DNA of 64,000 nucleotides from a candidate division TM6 bacterium GW2011_GWE2_42_60 (GCA_000996275.1 LCEG01000001.1:310001-374000), one strand, 5' to 3'. Positions 40,346-51,105 are shown, numbered from the stretch's first letter. The notes: generated by a model not told the origin, from the letters alone. Translations and numbers: made by a program.

Positions 40346-41647
40346 ATGGCCGTGCATACGGTGATCAAGTGTTCTGTGTTAGTAGGCATGCTTTTCTTCA
40401 TGCAAGGGTTTGGTAGCGAGCCGGGCAATGTTTTGATTCATATCAATACGGCAGGAACAAGCGCGTCTCCAGTGGCTCCAATGAAGCTTTTTATAGGAGT
40501 GCTTGGGTCGGGCCGTCAACGCCCTGATTGTGCGCGTTTTGTACAGTCTCTAGAGCACTGCTTAACATTTGAAAAGCGCTTTTCTGTTGCATCAAAAATT
40601 CTTGAGAACGCTCCCCTTAAAAAAGAGGAGATAACAGCGTTATTTGGGCATGGATATGACGCCGCGCTTTACGTTACATTTGAAGATCTTCATAAGCCAG
40701 TTGAATGGCGGCTTTATGAAACAAAGTCGGGCGAGATGGTCAGCGGGAAACGGCTTGCAACACTTGCGTATGTTAAGGATGCAGCTTATGGTATTGCGTG
40801 TCGGGTTATTGAAGAATTAATGGCGCAAAAAATGCCCTTCTTAACTAAGATAGCCTTTGTAGAAAATGACAAAAAAAATAAGAAAAATTATGTCATGGTA
40901 GTGGATTTTGATGGAGCCTCTCCGCAGGTACTTTTTTCTTCTCGACGCGTTGTACTAGATCCTTCCTGGAGCCTAAAAATAGACAACCCTTATTTAGTGC
41001 TTTCTGAGTTTACCCCCACTAATGTTCGGTTAGTGGCGATCGATATGGAAGGCAGAAAATTTGTGGTTTTTGATCAGCCAGGCACAATAGTTGGCATATC
41101 CTATCGAAGTGATGGCAAAGAGGTGGTTTATTGCCGCTCAGGGAATATTTGGCACTATGTATACGATGAAAAAACATGCAAAGGTGTTCACCATCGCGTA
41201 TTTGAAGCGCCTGCGGTGTCTGCGTCTCCATCTGTTCTCCCAAATGGTGATATAATTTACTGTGCGGGCGGGAAGATTCGGCTCTATGTGGCTGCAACAG
41301 GAAAGCAATTAGTTTTGACTCCGCGGGGATACAACGTTGCGCCCGCTTATTCGATGGCGGCAAATCAGGTTATCTATTCTTCTCGGATTAATGGCGTTAT
41401 GCAGTTGTTTGTGTATGATCTTCAGCATAAAACAACAAAGCAGCTTACCTTTGGAAAAGGAGATAAAACTGATCCATGCTGGTCTCCTTGCGGTATCTAT
41501 GTGGCTTTTTGTTTTGAACAAGGCGCTGAGAGTCGAATAGCCATTATTAATAAGAATACAAAGGAATATTGGTTTATAACGGCTCCTGGTAGATATTGTA
41601 GATCCCCGTCGTGGTCGACGTATTTTAATAGTTTGATTTTGGCGTAG
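40346..41647 (+). CDS. tolB: Tol-Pal system protein TolB
   Basis: Signal peptide, N-terminal TolB domain, WD40-like beta-propeller repeats (QVIYSSRINGVMQLFVYDLQHKTTKQLTFGKGDKTDPCWSPCGIYVAF). Confidence 0.88.
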   Translation: MAVHTVIKCSVLVGMLFFMQGFGSEPGNVLIHINTAGTSASPVAPMKLFIGVLGSGRQRPDCARFVQSLEHCLTFEKRFSVASKILENAPLKKEEITALFGHGYDAALYVTFEDLHKPVEWRLYETKSGEMVSGKRLATLAYVKDAAYGIACRVIEELMAQKMPFLTKIAFVENDKKNKKNYVMVVDFDGASPQVLFSSRRVVLDPSWSLKIDNPYLVLSEFTPTNVRLVAIDMEGRKFVVFDQPGTIVGISYRSDGKEVVYCRSGNIWHYVYDEKTCKGVHHRVFEAPAVSASPSVLPNGDIIYCAGGKIRLYVAATGKQLVLTPRGYNVAPAYSMAANQVIYSSRINGVMQLFVYDLQHKTTKQLTFGKGDKTDPCWSPCGIYVAFCFEQGAESRIAIINKNTKEYWFITAPGRYCRSPSWSTYFNSLILA

Positions 41648-41749
41648 GTAGTTTGTAGTCATTTGTCGACAAATGAACCCATTTCGTGCTATACTGCTCT
41701 TAATGAGGAGTAATTTTGATAGAGATAAAAAACTAGGAATGGATTTAAT

Positions 41750-44404
41750 ATGAAATTCGGAAATAAATTTAAAAAATTTCGTGGATCACCCTTTAATGTA
41801 TTGCTTTTTGTTGCCTGTTTTGTGATTGGATTGGCTCTCTTGACGCGTGTAGCCGAGTATTCCCGATCCACAGAAGGTCTTTCATATTCGCAATTCCTTG
41901 ATCGTGTTGAGGCTGACAAAGTTGCATCGGTAAAGATTATGGGTACCCAGGTAATGGGAACCTATAAGGATGGAACAGCATTTGAGGCGACGATTGCAGA
42001 AAGTCCACAAAATTGGGATATGCTTCGCAAACACAAGGTTGATTTTTCTGTCGTAGAAGCAGCAAGTAATGGGTTTAGTTTCTGGTATCTCTTCTTGATC
42101 GCGCTTTTTGGTGTTGGTGCATTTGCTATTTGGGGATTTGTTCGTCAGTCTCGAGGCAGCGGCAGTGGTTCAAATAATGGACTTTTTAACTTGGGTAAAA
42201 GCAAGGCAAAAATGTTTTTCCCTTCTCAGGTGAAGGTGAAGTTTGATGATGTTGCAGGTGCTGATGAGGCTAAAGAAGAGCTGCGCGATGTTGTTGATTT
42301 TCTGAAAGATCCTTCAAAGTATCGCCGTCTTGGTGCTGAGCTGACGCGTGGTGTTTTATTAGTTGGTGAGCCGGGAAATGGAAAGACTATGTTGGCGCGT
42401 GCAGTTGCAGGCGAAGCGAATTGTCCGTTTTTTTCAATTACCGGATCTGATTTTATAGAAGTTTTTGTTGGGGTTGGTGCTGCTCGTATTCGAGATCTTT
42501 TTGCTCAAGCGCGCAAGCATGCTCCGAGTATAATCTTTATTGATGAGATTGATGCGATTGGCCGTCGTCGGGGAAGCGGTCTTGGTGGTGGGCACGATGA
42601 GCGTGAACAGACCTTGAATCAGTTATTGACCGAGATGGATGGTTTTTCTGCGGCCGGTGATGTTCCTGTTGTGGTTATCGCTGCAACTAATATGCCAAGT
42701 GTTTTGGATCGTGCGCTTTTGCGACCAGGTCGGTTTGATCGTCGTATTACGATTCCCTTTCCTAATGAAACTGCTCGACGCCGCATTATTGAAATTCATT
42801 CAAAAAAGGTGAAGCTTTCATCTGATGTTGATTTTGATAAAATTGTAAAAGAGAGTGCCGGTTTTAGTGGTGCTGATCTTGCAAATTGTGTTAATCAAGC
42901 GGCTATAAATGCTTCAAAGAACTTTCGTGTTGATGTAACGCAGGAAGACTTTGATGTTGCTTTTAAGAAGCTCATGGATTCGCAAAAAGCGAGTCGAAGC
43001 GAGCATAAAACCTCTGGGGCAGAAGAGGGAACAGCGCGCGTCTATCTGCCATCGCAAATCAAAGTACGGTTTGCGGATGTTGCAGGCGCTGATGAAGCAA
43101 AAGAGGAACTTACTGATTTTATTGATTACCTCAAGAATCCTGAAAAATATGAGCGTATGGGTGCCAAGTTGACGCGAGGCGTCTTGCTTGTTGGTGATCC
43201 GGGAAATGGTAAGACATTGCTTGCGCGGGCGGTAGCTGGTGAAGCACAACGACCTTTCTTTAGTGTAAGTGGTTCTGAATTTATAGAAAAATATGTTGGT
43301 GTTGGTGCTGCGCGCGTGCGTGATCTTTTTGCACAAGCGCGTAAGATGGCGCCAAGTATTATTTTTATTGATGAAATTGATGCTATTGGTGCTCAGCGTG
43401 GCGACAGTGGTGAAAATATGGAGCATAGTCAAACGCTCAACCAGCTCTTAACTGAGATGGATGGGTTTGAAAATGAGGGGTTGTCTGTTGTTGTTCTTGC
43501 CGCAACAAACCGCCCAGATATGCTCGATAAGGCTTTGACGCGGGCAGGTCGATTTGACCGTCGTGTTGATGTTCCTTATCCTGATCTTGCGGGACGTAAA
43601 CAGGTGCTTACTATCCATTCTAAAGGTGTTAATTTGGCGCCTGAGGTGGATCTTGAAAAAGTAGCACGTGGAACAACTGGATTTAGCGGAGCAGATCTTG
43701 CCAACTTAGTGAATGAGTCGGTAATTAATGCAATTCGTGTGGGTAGGGAATCGGTCTCTGTCGATGATTTTGAAGAGGCTCGTGATAAAATTATTATGGG
43801 TAAACGGTCAAAATCAATGATTCAGAGTCCCGAAGATCTCAAGGCTACAGCGTATCATGAAGCAGGCCATGCACTTATGACGCTTTTACAGCCAGGATAT
43901 ACAGATCCTCTGCATAAAGTGACCATAGCACCTCGTGGGAGTGCGTTGGGATACTCGGCAAGTCTGCCTGAGCGGGATAAGTATGCGTATAGCAAAGAAG
44001 AGTTGCTTGCGCGTATTGTGATTGCGCTTGGAGGACGTGTTGGCGAGGAGCTTGGTCTTGGAAGCCAATTTACGGGGGTTTCGTCTGATTTAAAACATGC
44101 TTCGAGTACTGCTCGTAAAATGGTGTGCGATTATGGTATGTCTGATGACCTTGGACTTGTTTCGTATGCACGCGGGCAATATGGCACACGGGACTATTCT
44201 GATGAAACGGCTACAAAAGTTGATGAAGAAGTGCGTCAGGTAGTGACTCGTTGCTACGAAAAAGCAAAAAAATTGATGACAGATAATCGGGATAAGCTTG
44301 AATTGCTTGTGCAAGAATTGCTCAAGCGAGAAACGTTGCAAGCTGAAGAGATTTATGAGCTTCTTGGCATTGCGCCTCGGGCATCAGCTAAACTTTCTTC
44401 TTAA
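41750..44404 (+). CDS. ftsH: FtsH-family ATP-dependent zinc metalloprotease with duplicated AAA module (884 aa)
   Basis: N-terminal TM pair, AAA1 ([42 protein letters not shown]), AAA2 ([42 protein letters not shown]), then one M41 protease domain ([12 protein letters not shown]). Confidence 0.95.
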   Translation: MKFGNKFKKFRGSPFNVLLFVACFVIGLALLTRVAEYSRSTEGLSYSQFLDRVEADKVASVKIMGTQVMGTYKDGTAFEATIAESPQNWDMLRKHKVDFSVVEAASNGFSFWYLFLIALFGVGAFAIWGFVRQSRGSGSGSNNGLFNLGKSKAKMFFPSQVKVKFDDVAGADEAKEELRDVVDFLKDPSKYRRLGAELTRGVLLVGEPGNGKTMLARAVAGEANCPFFSITGSDFIEVFVGVGAARIRDLFAQARKHAPSIIFIDEIDAIGRRRGSGLGGGHDEREQTLNQLLTEMDGFSAAGDVPVVVIAATNMPSVLDRALLRPGRFDRRITIPFPNETARRRIIEIHSKKVKLSSDVDFDKIVKESAGFSGADLANCVNQAAINASKNFRVDVTQEDFDVAFKKLMDSQKASRSEHKTSGAEEGTARVYLPSQIKVRFADVAGADEAKEELTDFIDYLKNPEKYERMGAKLTRGVLLVGDPGNGKTLLARAVAGEAQRPFFSVSGSEFIEKYVGVGAARVRDLFAQARKMAPSIIFIDEIDAIGAQRGDSGENMEHSQTLNQLLTEMDGFENEGLSVVVLAATNRPDMLDKALTRAGRFDRRVDVPYPDLAGRKQVLTIHSKGVNLAPEVDLEKVARGTTGFSGADLANLVNESVINAIRVGRESVSVDDFEEARDKIIMGKRSKSMIQSPEDLKATAYHEAGHALMTLLQPGYTDPLHKVTIAPRGSALGYSASLPERDKYAYSKEELLARIVIALGGRVGEELGLGSQFTGVSSDLKHASSTARKMVCDYGMSDDLGLVSYARGQYGTRDYSDETATKVDEEVRQVVTRCYEKAKKLMTDNRDKLELLVQELLKRETLQAEEIYELLGIAPRASAKLSS

Positions 44405-44557
44405 GGGATATAGATTGATATCTAGGGTAAAGGGCTCTTAAAAAAGTGCTGGTTTTGAACGGATTTTTTTGGTTGATTGAAAAAGTGTCTGTTTATAGTA
44501 GACTAGTGAATATGAAAGAGCTCGGAACTAGATTTTTTTAAATACTAGGTGTTATAC

Positions 44558-44761
44558 ATGTCGCGTATATGTGCAAGTTGTGGTAAGCGGCCACAAGTGG
44601 TTAACAGTGTCAGCCACGCAAATAATAAAGTAAAAAAATGGGTCTATCCTAACGTTCATACGATGAGATTTGTTTTTACAAACGATCTTTCGGGTAAGGT
44701 GCATCGTGGTAATATCTGCGCGAAGTGCCAACGGGGAAATGCTATCCGTAAAGTAGTTTAA
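44558..44761 (+). CDS. rpmB: 50S ribosomal protein L28
   Basis: MSRICASCGKRPQVVNSVSHANNKVKKWVYPNVHTMRF. Confidence 0.93.
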   Translation: MSRICASCGKRPQVVNSVSHANNKVKKWVYPNVHTMRFVFTNDLSGKVHRGNICAKCQRGNAIRKVV

Positions 44762-44774
44762 AAGAAGGTAAAGC

Positions 44775-45050
44775 ATGGCGAATACTAAATCTGCAAAAAA
44801 GAATATTCGTAAGAGTGAACAGCGGCGTCTTGTAAATGCGAGTCGTCGTACTGCTGTAAAGACGTCCATTAAAAAAGTTAATGTGGCTCTTGAAGCAGGC
44901 GCAACAAAAGAAGTAGCTGAGCAATTGCTCCGTACTGTTTCTGCTGAATTAGGCCGTGCAAAGAGCAAAGGCACTATTCACAGAAATGCTGCTGCGCGTC
45001 GCATGAGTCGGCTTGCAAAAAAAGTTGCTGGCGCATACGCCACTAAATAA
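44775..45050 (+). CDS. rpsT: 30S ribosomal protein S20
   Basis: MANTKSAKKNIRKSEQRRLVNASRRTAVKTSIKK...GTIHRNAAARRMSRLAKKV. Confidence 0.95.
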   Translation: MANTKSAKKNIRKSEQRRLVNASRRTAVKTSIKKVNVALEAGATKEVAEQLLRTVSAELGRAKSKGTIHRNAAARRMSRLAKKVAGAYATK

Positions 45051-45065
45051 GCTCTGAACAAGAAC

Positions 45066-46904
45066 TTATTCACGTTCTGAATAGTGTTCAGATAAGATAA
45101 CCGGGTGGGATTGAGGATGTTCTTCATCTTGAATCTCACCCGGTTCATTGTCTATAATCTCGCTGTCGTCTTGGATGGTGGGATTGCTTTGTTTATCAAT
45201 AGAAGCGCAGTATTCAATTAAGAATCTCTTTGAGTACTGAACGGCAACCGTTGAAGATCCTGCGTTTTCGAGGAAAATGGCGAGGAGTATGGGTGGATTT
45301 TCTTTATATTGGGCATAGCATACAAACCAGCCATGCGGGAGGTATTGTTTCCCAAGTTCGAGTTTTGAGCGATGAGAGGTCTGAGCGGTTCCTGTTTTTC
45401 CATATATTTCCATGTGGGCAAGTCTGCTGAGCGAGGCGGCGGTTCCTGTTTTGATTGTCCGTTTAATGGCTCGTTGGAGTAAAAGCCGCGTTCCCGTTGA
45501 TATTTCGAGGTTGCTTCGATCAACTGATTCTGAAAGAAGAATACGGGGACGTACTAAAAATCCCGTACAAATTGCTCCGATTACCCTGATCATTTGCAAA
45601 GGGGTCGCAAGGCAATAGGTTTGCCCAATAGCTGCCATGAGAGTTTCGCCCTGGTGCCAATTTTCTTTATAGGTCTTTTTCTTCCAGGCAGTTGTTGGGA
45701 TGAGGCCTGCGCGTTCGGGGAATATGATTCCTGTTGGTTTGCCAAGTCCAAATTTGCCCGCATATTCAGCGAGTGTGTCGATTGAAATGCGCTTTCCGAT
45801 TTCAAAAAAAGGAATGTTGCATGATTTTGCAATAGCTTCTTCCATGGAAGTAATAGCGCCATGGCCACCATGTTTGTATGAGCTGCATTGGAAAGATCTG
45901 CCACCAAAGGTAATTTCGCCTGTACAAAAGCAGTTGTAGTTTGGGGTAACGATTCCTTTTTCAAGGCCTGCGGCGGCGGTTATCATTTTAAATACAGATG
46001 CGGGTGGATAACACGAGCTAAATGCTCTGTTGATAAAAGGTTTTTGTTCAATACATTTTTGCCACACGTCTGCCGATATGAGACCCGTAAACATATTGGG
46101 GTCAAAAGATGGTTTTGAGACAACGGCAAGAAGGTCGCCGGCAAAAGGGTCCATGACGACGAGGGCTCCTGCCTGTCCTTCGGCAAAAAGTGATTCTCCG
46201 ATGCGTTGAAGGGAGAGGTCGAGTGTTGTTCGTAGTGGTTCTCCGTCTTCAGCACGTCGCACCTCACGGGTGAGGAGATTGCGTCCAACTGAATTGACAA
46301 TCATTTCTCTTTCTCCTGGGACGCCGCGCAATTGTTCTTCAAAGAGCCGCTCAAGGCCAAAGGTACCTGTTTGATGGAGTGATGCGGGGCGGAAGTAGCC
46401 TACAATGTGGCAAGCAGAGGCACCTTGAGGGTAAAAGCGAGCAGATTTTATTTTTATAACAATATTCGGGGAGAGGGCTGCTCGTTCGAGGATGGGACAG
46501 AGTTGGTCAAATGGAAGGTCGTTGACGAAAACGCAGTCGATACCTAATCGCTCGCAGTGGTTTATTACCTCGAGTTGAGGAAGATCTTCTTTTATAACTT
46601 GCTTGATAAAATCAATTAATTCGAGCTGTTCTGGCGAGAGTTTGTTGTTGCCGCTGCCATGCCATGCAAGCTCAGTTACAGGCCGATTGGTAGCAAGCAA
46701 TACTCCGTTGCGATCGAGTATTGCGCCGCGGAGTGAGGTGACTTTTTCGTGGCGTAAGCAATTGCGGCGACTGTGGCGTACAAAAAGCTCACCTTCAAAG
46801 AGCTGAAAACGGAGGAGGGTGAGGGCGATAATACAGCAGGCGACAAAGAGGAAGATTTTGACAGAACGCAGGCGGTGCGTAATGGAAGAGATAGGTAGTT
46901 TCAT
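45066..46904 (-). CDS. mrdA: Penicillin-binding protein 2 (peptidoglycan transpeptidase)
   Basis: RGAILDRNGVLLATNRPVTEL, YPPASVFKMITAAAGLE (SxxK), SCN, YGKTGTAQTS (KTG). Confidence 0.93.
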   Translation of the reverse strand: MKLPISSITHRLRSVKIFLFVACCIIALTLLRFQLFEGELFVRHSRRNCLRHEKVTSLRGAILDRNGVLLATNRPVTELAWHGSGNNKLSPEQLELIDFIKQVIKEDLPQLEVINHCERLGIDCVFVNDLPFDQLCPILERAALSPNIVIKIKSARFYPQGASACHIVGYFRPASLHQTGTFGLERLFEEQLRGVPGEREMIVNSVGRNLLTREVRRAEDGEPLRTTLDLSLQRIGESLFAEGQAGALVVMDPFAGDLLAVVSKPSFDPNMFTGLISADVWQKCIEQKPFINRAFSSCYPPASVFKMITAAAGLEKGIVTPNYNCFCTGEITFGGRSFQCSSYKHGGHGAITSMEEAIAKSCNIPFFEIGKRISIDTLAEYAGKFGLGKPTGIIFPERAGLIPTTAWKKKTYKENWHQGETLMAAIGQTYCLATPLQMIRVIGAICTGFLVRPRILLSESVDRSNLEISTGTRLLLQRAIKRTIKTGTAASLSRLAHMEIYGKTGTAQTSHRSKLELGKQYLPHGWFVCYAQYKENPPILLAIFLENAGSSTVAVQYSKRFLIEYCASIDKQSNPTIQDDSEIIDNEPGEIQDEEHPQSHPVILSEHYSERE

Positions 46905-46907
46905 GGT

Positions 46908-47759
46908 TTATCGTATGTACCGTTCGGTGCTTATGCGTGTTATGTGCCCGAGCAGTTCTTGGACTGTTTCGAGGCTGGTTCCTTGTTCTAAAAGGTGCAT
47001 AGCAAAGGAATGACGTAAAATTTGGGGGGTGAGTATTTTTTTGTTGTGTAAAAAAGCGCTAAACATGGTACATACTCGTTGGATGGATCGGGTTGTGAGT
47101 GGTTGTCCACGATGATTTAAAAAGAGTATTTCTTGGGCGATTTTTGCTTTTGGACGTTCATGTGTGCAATAGGCTTGGATCTGTTCAGCTGGTTTTGCGC
47201 CAAAGAAGACAGTGCGTGGTTTCCGGCGTTTTCCTCTTAAGACGATAGATCGTGTTTCAAGAGAGATATCAGCAAGTTTGAGTGTGCTGAGTTCTGAGCA
47301 ACGCATCCCTGTAGCATAAAGGAGTTCAAGAATGCTCTTATCGCGAAAAGGGGTGGCTGTAGGGAGTGTTGTATTTGGAATGCCATCGAGTAAGAAAGAG
47401 AGCTCTTGCGATGAAATTACGACAGGGTTTTTGAGGTTGACAGTAGGCCGTTGAAGCATATGTTCTTGCATGACGCCTTTTTTAACTAAAAAGCGATTGA
47501 ATGAGTTGAGGCAAGAGATTTTACGGGCGGTAGTGCTAGCGGTCTGTTTTTGGGCGGAGAGAGATGCACGAAAATGACGGGTGATTTCTTTGAATGAGGT
47601 AGTTTTGTCTTTTTGTAAGTCGTATTGGTTCCAAAAATTGATAAAACCGCGTAAATCAGAGGCGTAAGAGCGACAGGTGTTATCAGCAACCTGTTTTTCT
47701 GTTTTAAGAAAGAGTATAAATGCTTCGGTGTGCGTTTGCGCAATTTCCCGTTCCATCAA
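46908..47759 (-). CDS. Xer-type tyrosine recombinase
   Basis: N-terminal SAM-like domain, YATGMRCSELSTLKLADI, LTPQILRHSFAMHLLEQGTSLETVQELLGHITRISTERYIR with R-H-R-H-Y residues. Confidence 0.9.
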   Translation of the reverse strand: MMEREIAQTHTEAFILFLKTEKQVADNTCRSYASDLRGFINFWNQYDLQKDKTTSFKEITRHFRASLSAQKQTASTTARKISCLNSFNRFLVKKGVMQEHMLQRPTVNLKNPVVISSQELSFLLDGIPNTTLPTATPFRDKSILELLYATGMRCSELSTLKLADISLETRSIVLRGKRRKPRTVFFGAKPAEQIQAYCTHERPKAKIAQEILFLNHRGQPLTTRSIQRVCTMFSAFLHNKKILTPQILRHSFAMHLLEQGTSLETVQELLGHITRISTERYIR

Positions 47760-47853
47760 AAAACCCTTTGATCAGTAATCATATAGTACTGTTACCTTAT
47801 GAAGGTATTCGCCCTGCGTCATTCTGTTGTAGGGAGGTTCTTTGATGTCCCAT

Positions 47854-47904
47854 CCGCTCATCCCGAGTATTTTCATCGAAGATGAAAATGTATCGAGGGA
47901 GACT
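47854..47904. repeat. Intergenic repeat ccgctcatcccgagtattttcatcgaagatgaaaatgtatcgagggag
   Basis: Internal palindrome tttcatc-gaa-gatgaaa; shares modules with repeats at 6245, 10386, 17797. Confidence 0.7.
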
Positions 47905-48180
47905 GGTTTGTGTGAGTGTAAGAGTCCCTTATTGGGCAGCGTACCATGTTCTCTAGCTTTTTGAAGTGAAAAATTATCACGACATTGGGGAGTTTTTTGA
48001 ATTATTTTAAAAAAATATTGCTATTTTTAAATATTTACGTATAATTAGTATAAACATCGTAAGTTAAGAAACAGATTTTTGTTTTATCTAAGTCTGTTTG
48101 CAGCTATAATAAACTCATAATTTGTTTAAGTGGTAGGTAGTTTTGTTTTTATAAAATATTTATAAATATAAGGATAATCG

Positions 48181-48885
48181 ATGAAAAAAACATATAACAT
48201 GACAGTATTTTTAGCTGTTTTTTTAGCGGTATGGACGTTTCAAGTTGATGCACGATTAGAAAAAAATCTTGCTTCGCTCAATATAAATAGCCCGAGCAAT
48301 CAGCAACAAGAAAATAATGCCCCACAAAATATAGGCGATGCGCAGCGCCTATATTTTATACAGGATGTTCGCAATGCGCTTTTGTCCCGGTGGACCCCGA
48401 TACAAAGGGCTCGAATATCGGATACAACCTTTCCAGATCCGGTCGCTGGGAGCGTTGAAATTAGTGTTATTATGGGTCAAAATGTAAATGTTCAATCTTT
48501 TCAAACTAACTTTACTAATTTGGTAACTGCGATTGTAGATAGATTGCAAGAGATTGTGGATGGTAGAGAGTTTGAACTTGAAGGATTAGCTACCCAAAAC
48601 AGTGCAAATGGGGTTGTTTTTAGCCCTATATTTTTGCAAGATCCATTTGATTCTGAGGGCGATGAAGGTATGCCTGAAGAAGAGTCTGAAGAGCCGTCGA
48701 ATGCAACAACTAACACTGTTCAAAATACTTCGGTAAACCAGAATCCTCCAGTGAGCCAACAAAATATCGGTAATCAGACGGCGCTTGATTCTGAAGCCGA
48801 AAATATTGAATTTGAAGAAGAGGATATTGATTCTCCTGTAGCAGAAGATGATAATACTTCTATTACAGCAGTACCAGAACGATAA
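48181..48885 (+). CDS. Secreted acidic protein of unknown function (234 aa)
   Basis: Signal peptide (YNMTVFLAVFLAVWTFQVDA); N/Q- and E/D-rich C-terminal half. Confidence 0.65.
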   Translation: MKKTYNMTVFLAVFLAVWTFQVDARLEKNLASLNINSPSNQQQENNAPQNIGDAQRLYFIQDVRNALLSRWTPIQRARISDTTFPDPVAGSVEISVIMGQNVNVQSFQTNFTNLVTAIVDRLQEIVDGREFELEGLATQNSANGVVFSPIFLQDPFDSEGDEGMPEEESEEPSNATTNTVQNTSVNQNPPVSQQNIGNQTALDSEAENIEFEEEDIDSPVAEDDNTSITAVPER

Positions 48886-48907
48886 AAAAAGAGTTTTTAT
48901 TACTCAC

Positions 48908-48941
48908 AAAACCCTGGATTTTAAAAAGTCCGGGGTTTTTT
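48908..48941 (+). terminator. Rho-independent terminator
   Basis: aaaccctggattttaaaaagtccggggtttttt. Confidence 0.75.
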
Positions 48942-49034
48942 GCGCCAAAAATATGGTCTTGTCTCTTGACCTGTTTGAGCGCCCTTGCGTATGGTGGCAT
49001 TATATGGGGCACTGTTAATAAAAGGGGGAGTAAG

Positions 49035-49775
49035 ATGACAAAACGGATCTATTGGTTGGTAGCAGGAGTTTTGAGTTGCCCGTGTGCCTATTCGGTTATT
49101 CATGAGATTGTTGAGATTGAAGATATCCTGCCTTATGTCAAAGCAGGGCCGTGCACGGTGGTTGCGTTTGATATTGATAATACTATTTTGCGGGGCAAGG
49201 ACCCACGAGCTCGTGATGAGTGGTTTAACGCACAATTTAAACTCTATACATCGCAGGGTCTTTCTGGCGATGAGGCGGTAAAGCGTATTTTACCAGAACA
49301 TATCAAAGCGCACAGAACTACTGCTGTTGAACAAGTTGATGCTGATGAAGATGAGGTATTTGCTGTTTTACACGATAGAAAAGTTCATGCCATGGCGTTA
49401 ACGGCGCGTGGTGATCCAAACAATTTTGTTGATATTACTTTGCGTCAATTTCATGATGCAAAGGTTGATCTTATGCCGCGGCATGTCGTGGACGCGTGGA
49501 AACAATGCTATAAGATTACGGGGCTTGCACGGGATGCGTATTATATTCCGGGAATTTTTCTGGTGAATGGGAATGACAAAGGAATGGCTTTTGAGCTTTT
49601 CTTGAAAAAGCTTCGGTATCGTCCGCATGTGGTTGTTTTTGTGGATGATCTTATGAAGAACATAGAGGCCGTTGAACGGGCATGCAAGCGATTGGGAATT
49701 AAAGAGTATCATTGCTTCCATTTAAGTCGCGTAGCTCATGGACTTGATGCTGTCGGGGCTTCGCTTAAAAATTAG
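49035..49775 (+). CDS. Secreted HAD-superfamily / DUF2608-like protein
   Basis: Signal peptide; VVAFDIDNTIL (HAD motif I, DxDxT), ALTARGD (motif II), VFVDDLMKNIEAVERACKRLGI (motif IV). Confidence 0.72.
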   Translation: MTKRIYWLVAGVLSCPCAYSVIHEIVEIEDILPYVKAGPCTVVAFDIDNTILRGKDPRARDEWFNAQFKLYTSQGLSGDEAVKRILPEHIKAHRTTAVEQVDADEDEVFAVLHDRKVHAMALTARGDPNNFVDITLRQFHDAKVDLMPRHVVDAWKQCYKITGLARDAYYIPGIFLVNGNDKGMAFELFLKKLRYRPHVVVFVDDLMKNIEAVERACKRLGIKEYHCFHLSRVAHGLDAVGASLKN

Positions 49776-49789
49776 TGAAGGAACCATGT

Positions 49790-51094
49790 ATGTTGAAAAT
49801 TATGGCTGTAGTAGTTTTTTGTTTTGTAGGCTGCACAGTGTTCTGTGCCGACCAAGCGACAGAAGATTGGAAGCGGCTGAAAATGATAAGCGATGGAAAC
49901 TCGATAATATATGACTCTCTAAAAGATATTTTTGAAGATCAAGCGCGCCTCTATGCCGCCCTTTTAAAAAATCCTGAAAATCAAGTTTCGTTTGCACTGC
50001 GGTGGTTGTATTTACAAAAGACTAATTGGATAAAGTCCTATGGTATGCCACAAAAAAAATACGATGGGTTTTTGAAAAAACTGCGTGATTTTATTGGGCA
50101 TGTGAAGCCAGAAATATTAGTGAATGATACAGATTTACTGCAAAAACTTTTTTACCTTAAAGAGCGAGGCCTTTTGCGTACTGTATATGACAAAGTGGGC
50201 AAAGAAAATTTTGGGAAAATGATTGCTTTGTATTCACCAAAGGATGAGAATGCTGTTGCTAATTTCATTGATTTCATTCAAATCCCCTCAGAACCAGAAG
50301 AAAACGATTTTATAGGATACAGGAACAGCTTGGTTATAGAATCGCAGTTTGATTACTTTCTTAATTTACTGAGTGAGGATACTGGGGCCTACGAAGGGTG
50401 GCTTTTTCGGGATGCACCTGTAGAGCTTTTTGATGTTATCAAACGTCTTTTGTTTACTTGTATTGAAAAAAAATATGACATGAGATCGGCACTCCTAAAT
50501 GCTATTACTTATGGCTATTACGAGTTTGCATCTGATTTGATTGATAGGGTGCCGAGCTTGATCGAGGCGCTTGCAAAAAAAGAAAATGCGGTTGTAGATG
50601 GCATAAGGCCCTTTATTGATAATATCCTTGGTTTTACTCCTTCACAAAAACAGGTTGAATTTTATTTTAAAAGGCTGAATCAGGATATGTCGGAAATCTT
50701 AAAAACTCATTTGGATTTAGTAGTTATTTTTGAACCTTTAAAAGATGTAAAAACGGCTTCAGCAGCATCGATTAAAAAAGCGCAAGAGGCTTTTTATAAA
50801 GCTTATCCACATATTAATTTGGGGGGGGGGCTTTTTGCAATTGGAGCAAATATTGACCTTAAAAAGCTTTTGCTAGGCGTACGGTGGCGAGAGGATGTTA
50901 AAGACATTGTTGCTTTATTGCGCACAAAGGCGCTTGAAAAAAATATTACCATTAATCTCTCAAAATACCCAGAAGAGGCAATTGAGGCTGCTGGTTTGAG
51001 AGATGTTTTTGACGGTACGTATGTGTCAACGCGGAAGAGTGGGTCTTCTACGCTTTTTCTTGATTTTGCTTCTGCCTTGAGTGCGATGTGTTAA
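49790..51094 (+). CDS. Secreted protein of unknown function, tandem paralogue A
   Basis: MLKIMAVVVFCFVGCTVFCADQATEDW start shared with the next gene; collinear similarity over full length. Confidence 0.8.
   Translation: MLKIMAVVVFCFVGCTVFCADQATEDWKRLKMISDGNSIIYDSLKDIFEDQARLYAALLKNPENQVSFALRWLYLQKTNWIKSYGMPQKKYDGFLKKLRDFIGHVKPEILVNDTDLLQKLFYLKERGLLRTVYDKVGKENFGKMIALYSPKDENAVANFIDFIQIPSEPEENDFIGYRNSLVIESQFDYFLNLLSEDTGAYEGWLFRDAPVELFDVIKRLLFTCIEKKYDMRSALLNAITYGYYEFASDLIDRVPSLIEALAKKENAVVDGIRPFIDNILGFTPSQKQVEFYFKRLNQDMSEILKTHLDLVVIFEPLKDVKTASAASIKKAQEAFYKAYPHINLGGGLFAIGANIDLKKLLLGVRWREDVKDIVALLRTKALEKNITINLSKYPEEAIEAAGLRDVFDGTYVSTRKSGSSTLFLDFASALSAMC
50821..50830 (+). repeat. Poly-G tract (10 G) within CDS
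   Basis: aatttGGGGGGGGGGctttttg; paralogue B has ctgggggaaccc at the same place. Confidence 0.9.
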
Positions 51095-51105
51095 AGGAAC
51101 CATGT

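Noticed and set aside
39424-40428. 334-aa minus-strand ORF opposite the TolA/TonB-like gene
   Set aside because: Ser/Phe-rich translation typical of antisense of a K/E-rich linker; the plus-strand gene fits the tol operon.
46908-47759. Tyrosine recombinase as integrase of a mobile island
   Set aside because: Looks like a chromosomal XerC/D beside mrdA; no att-like repeats, tRNA junction or phage genes nearby.
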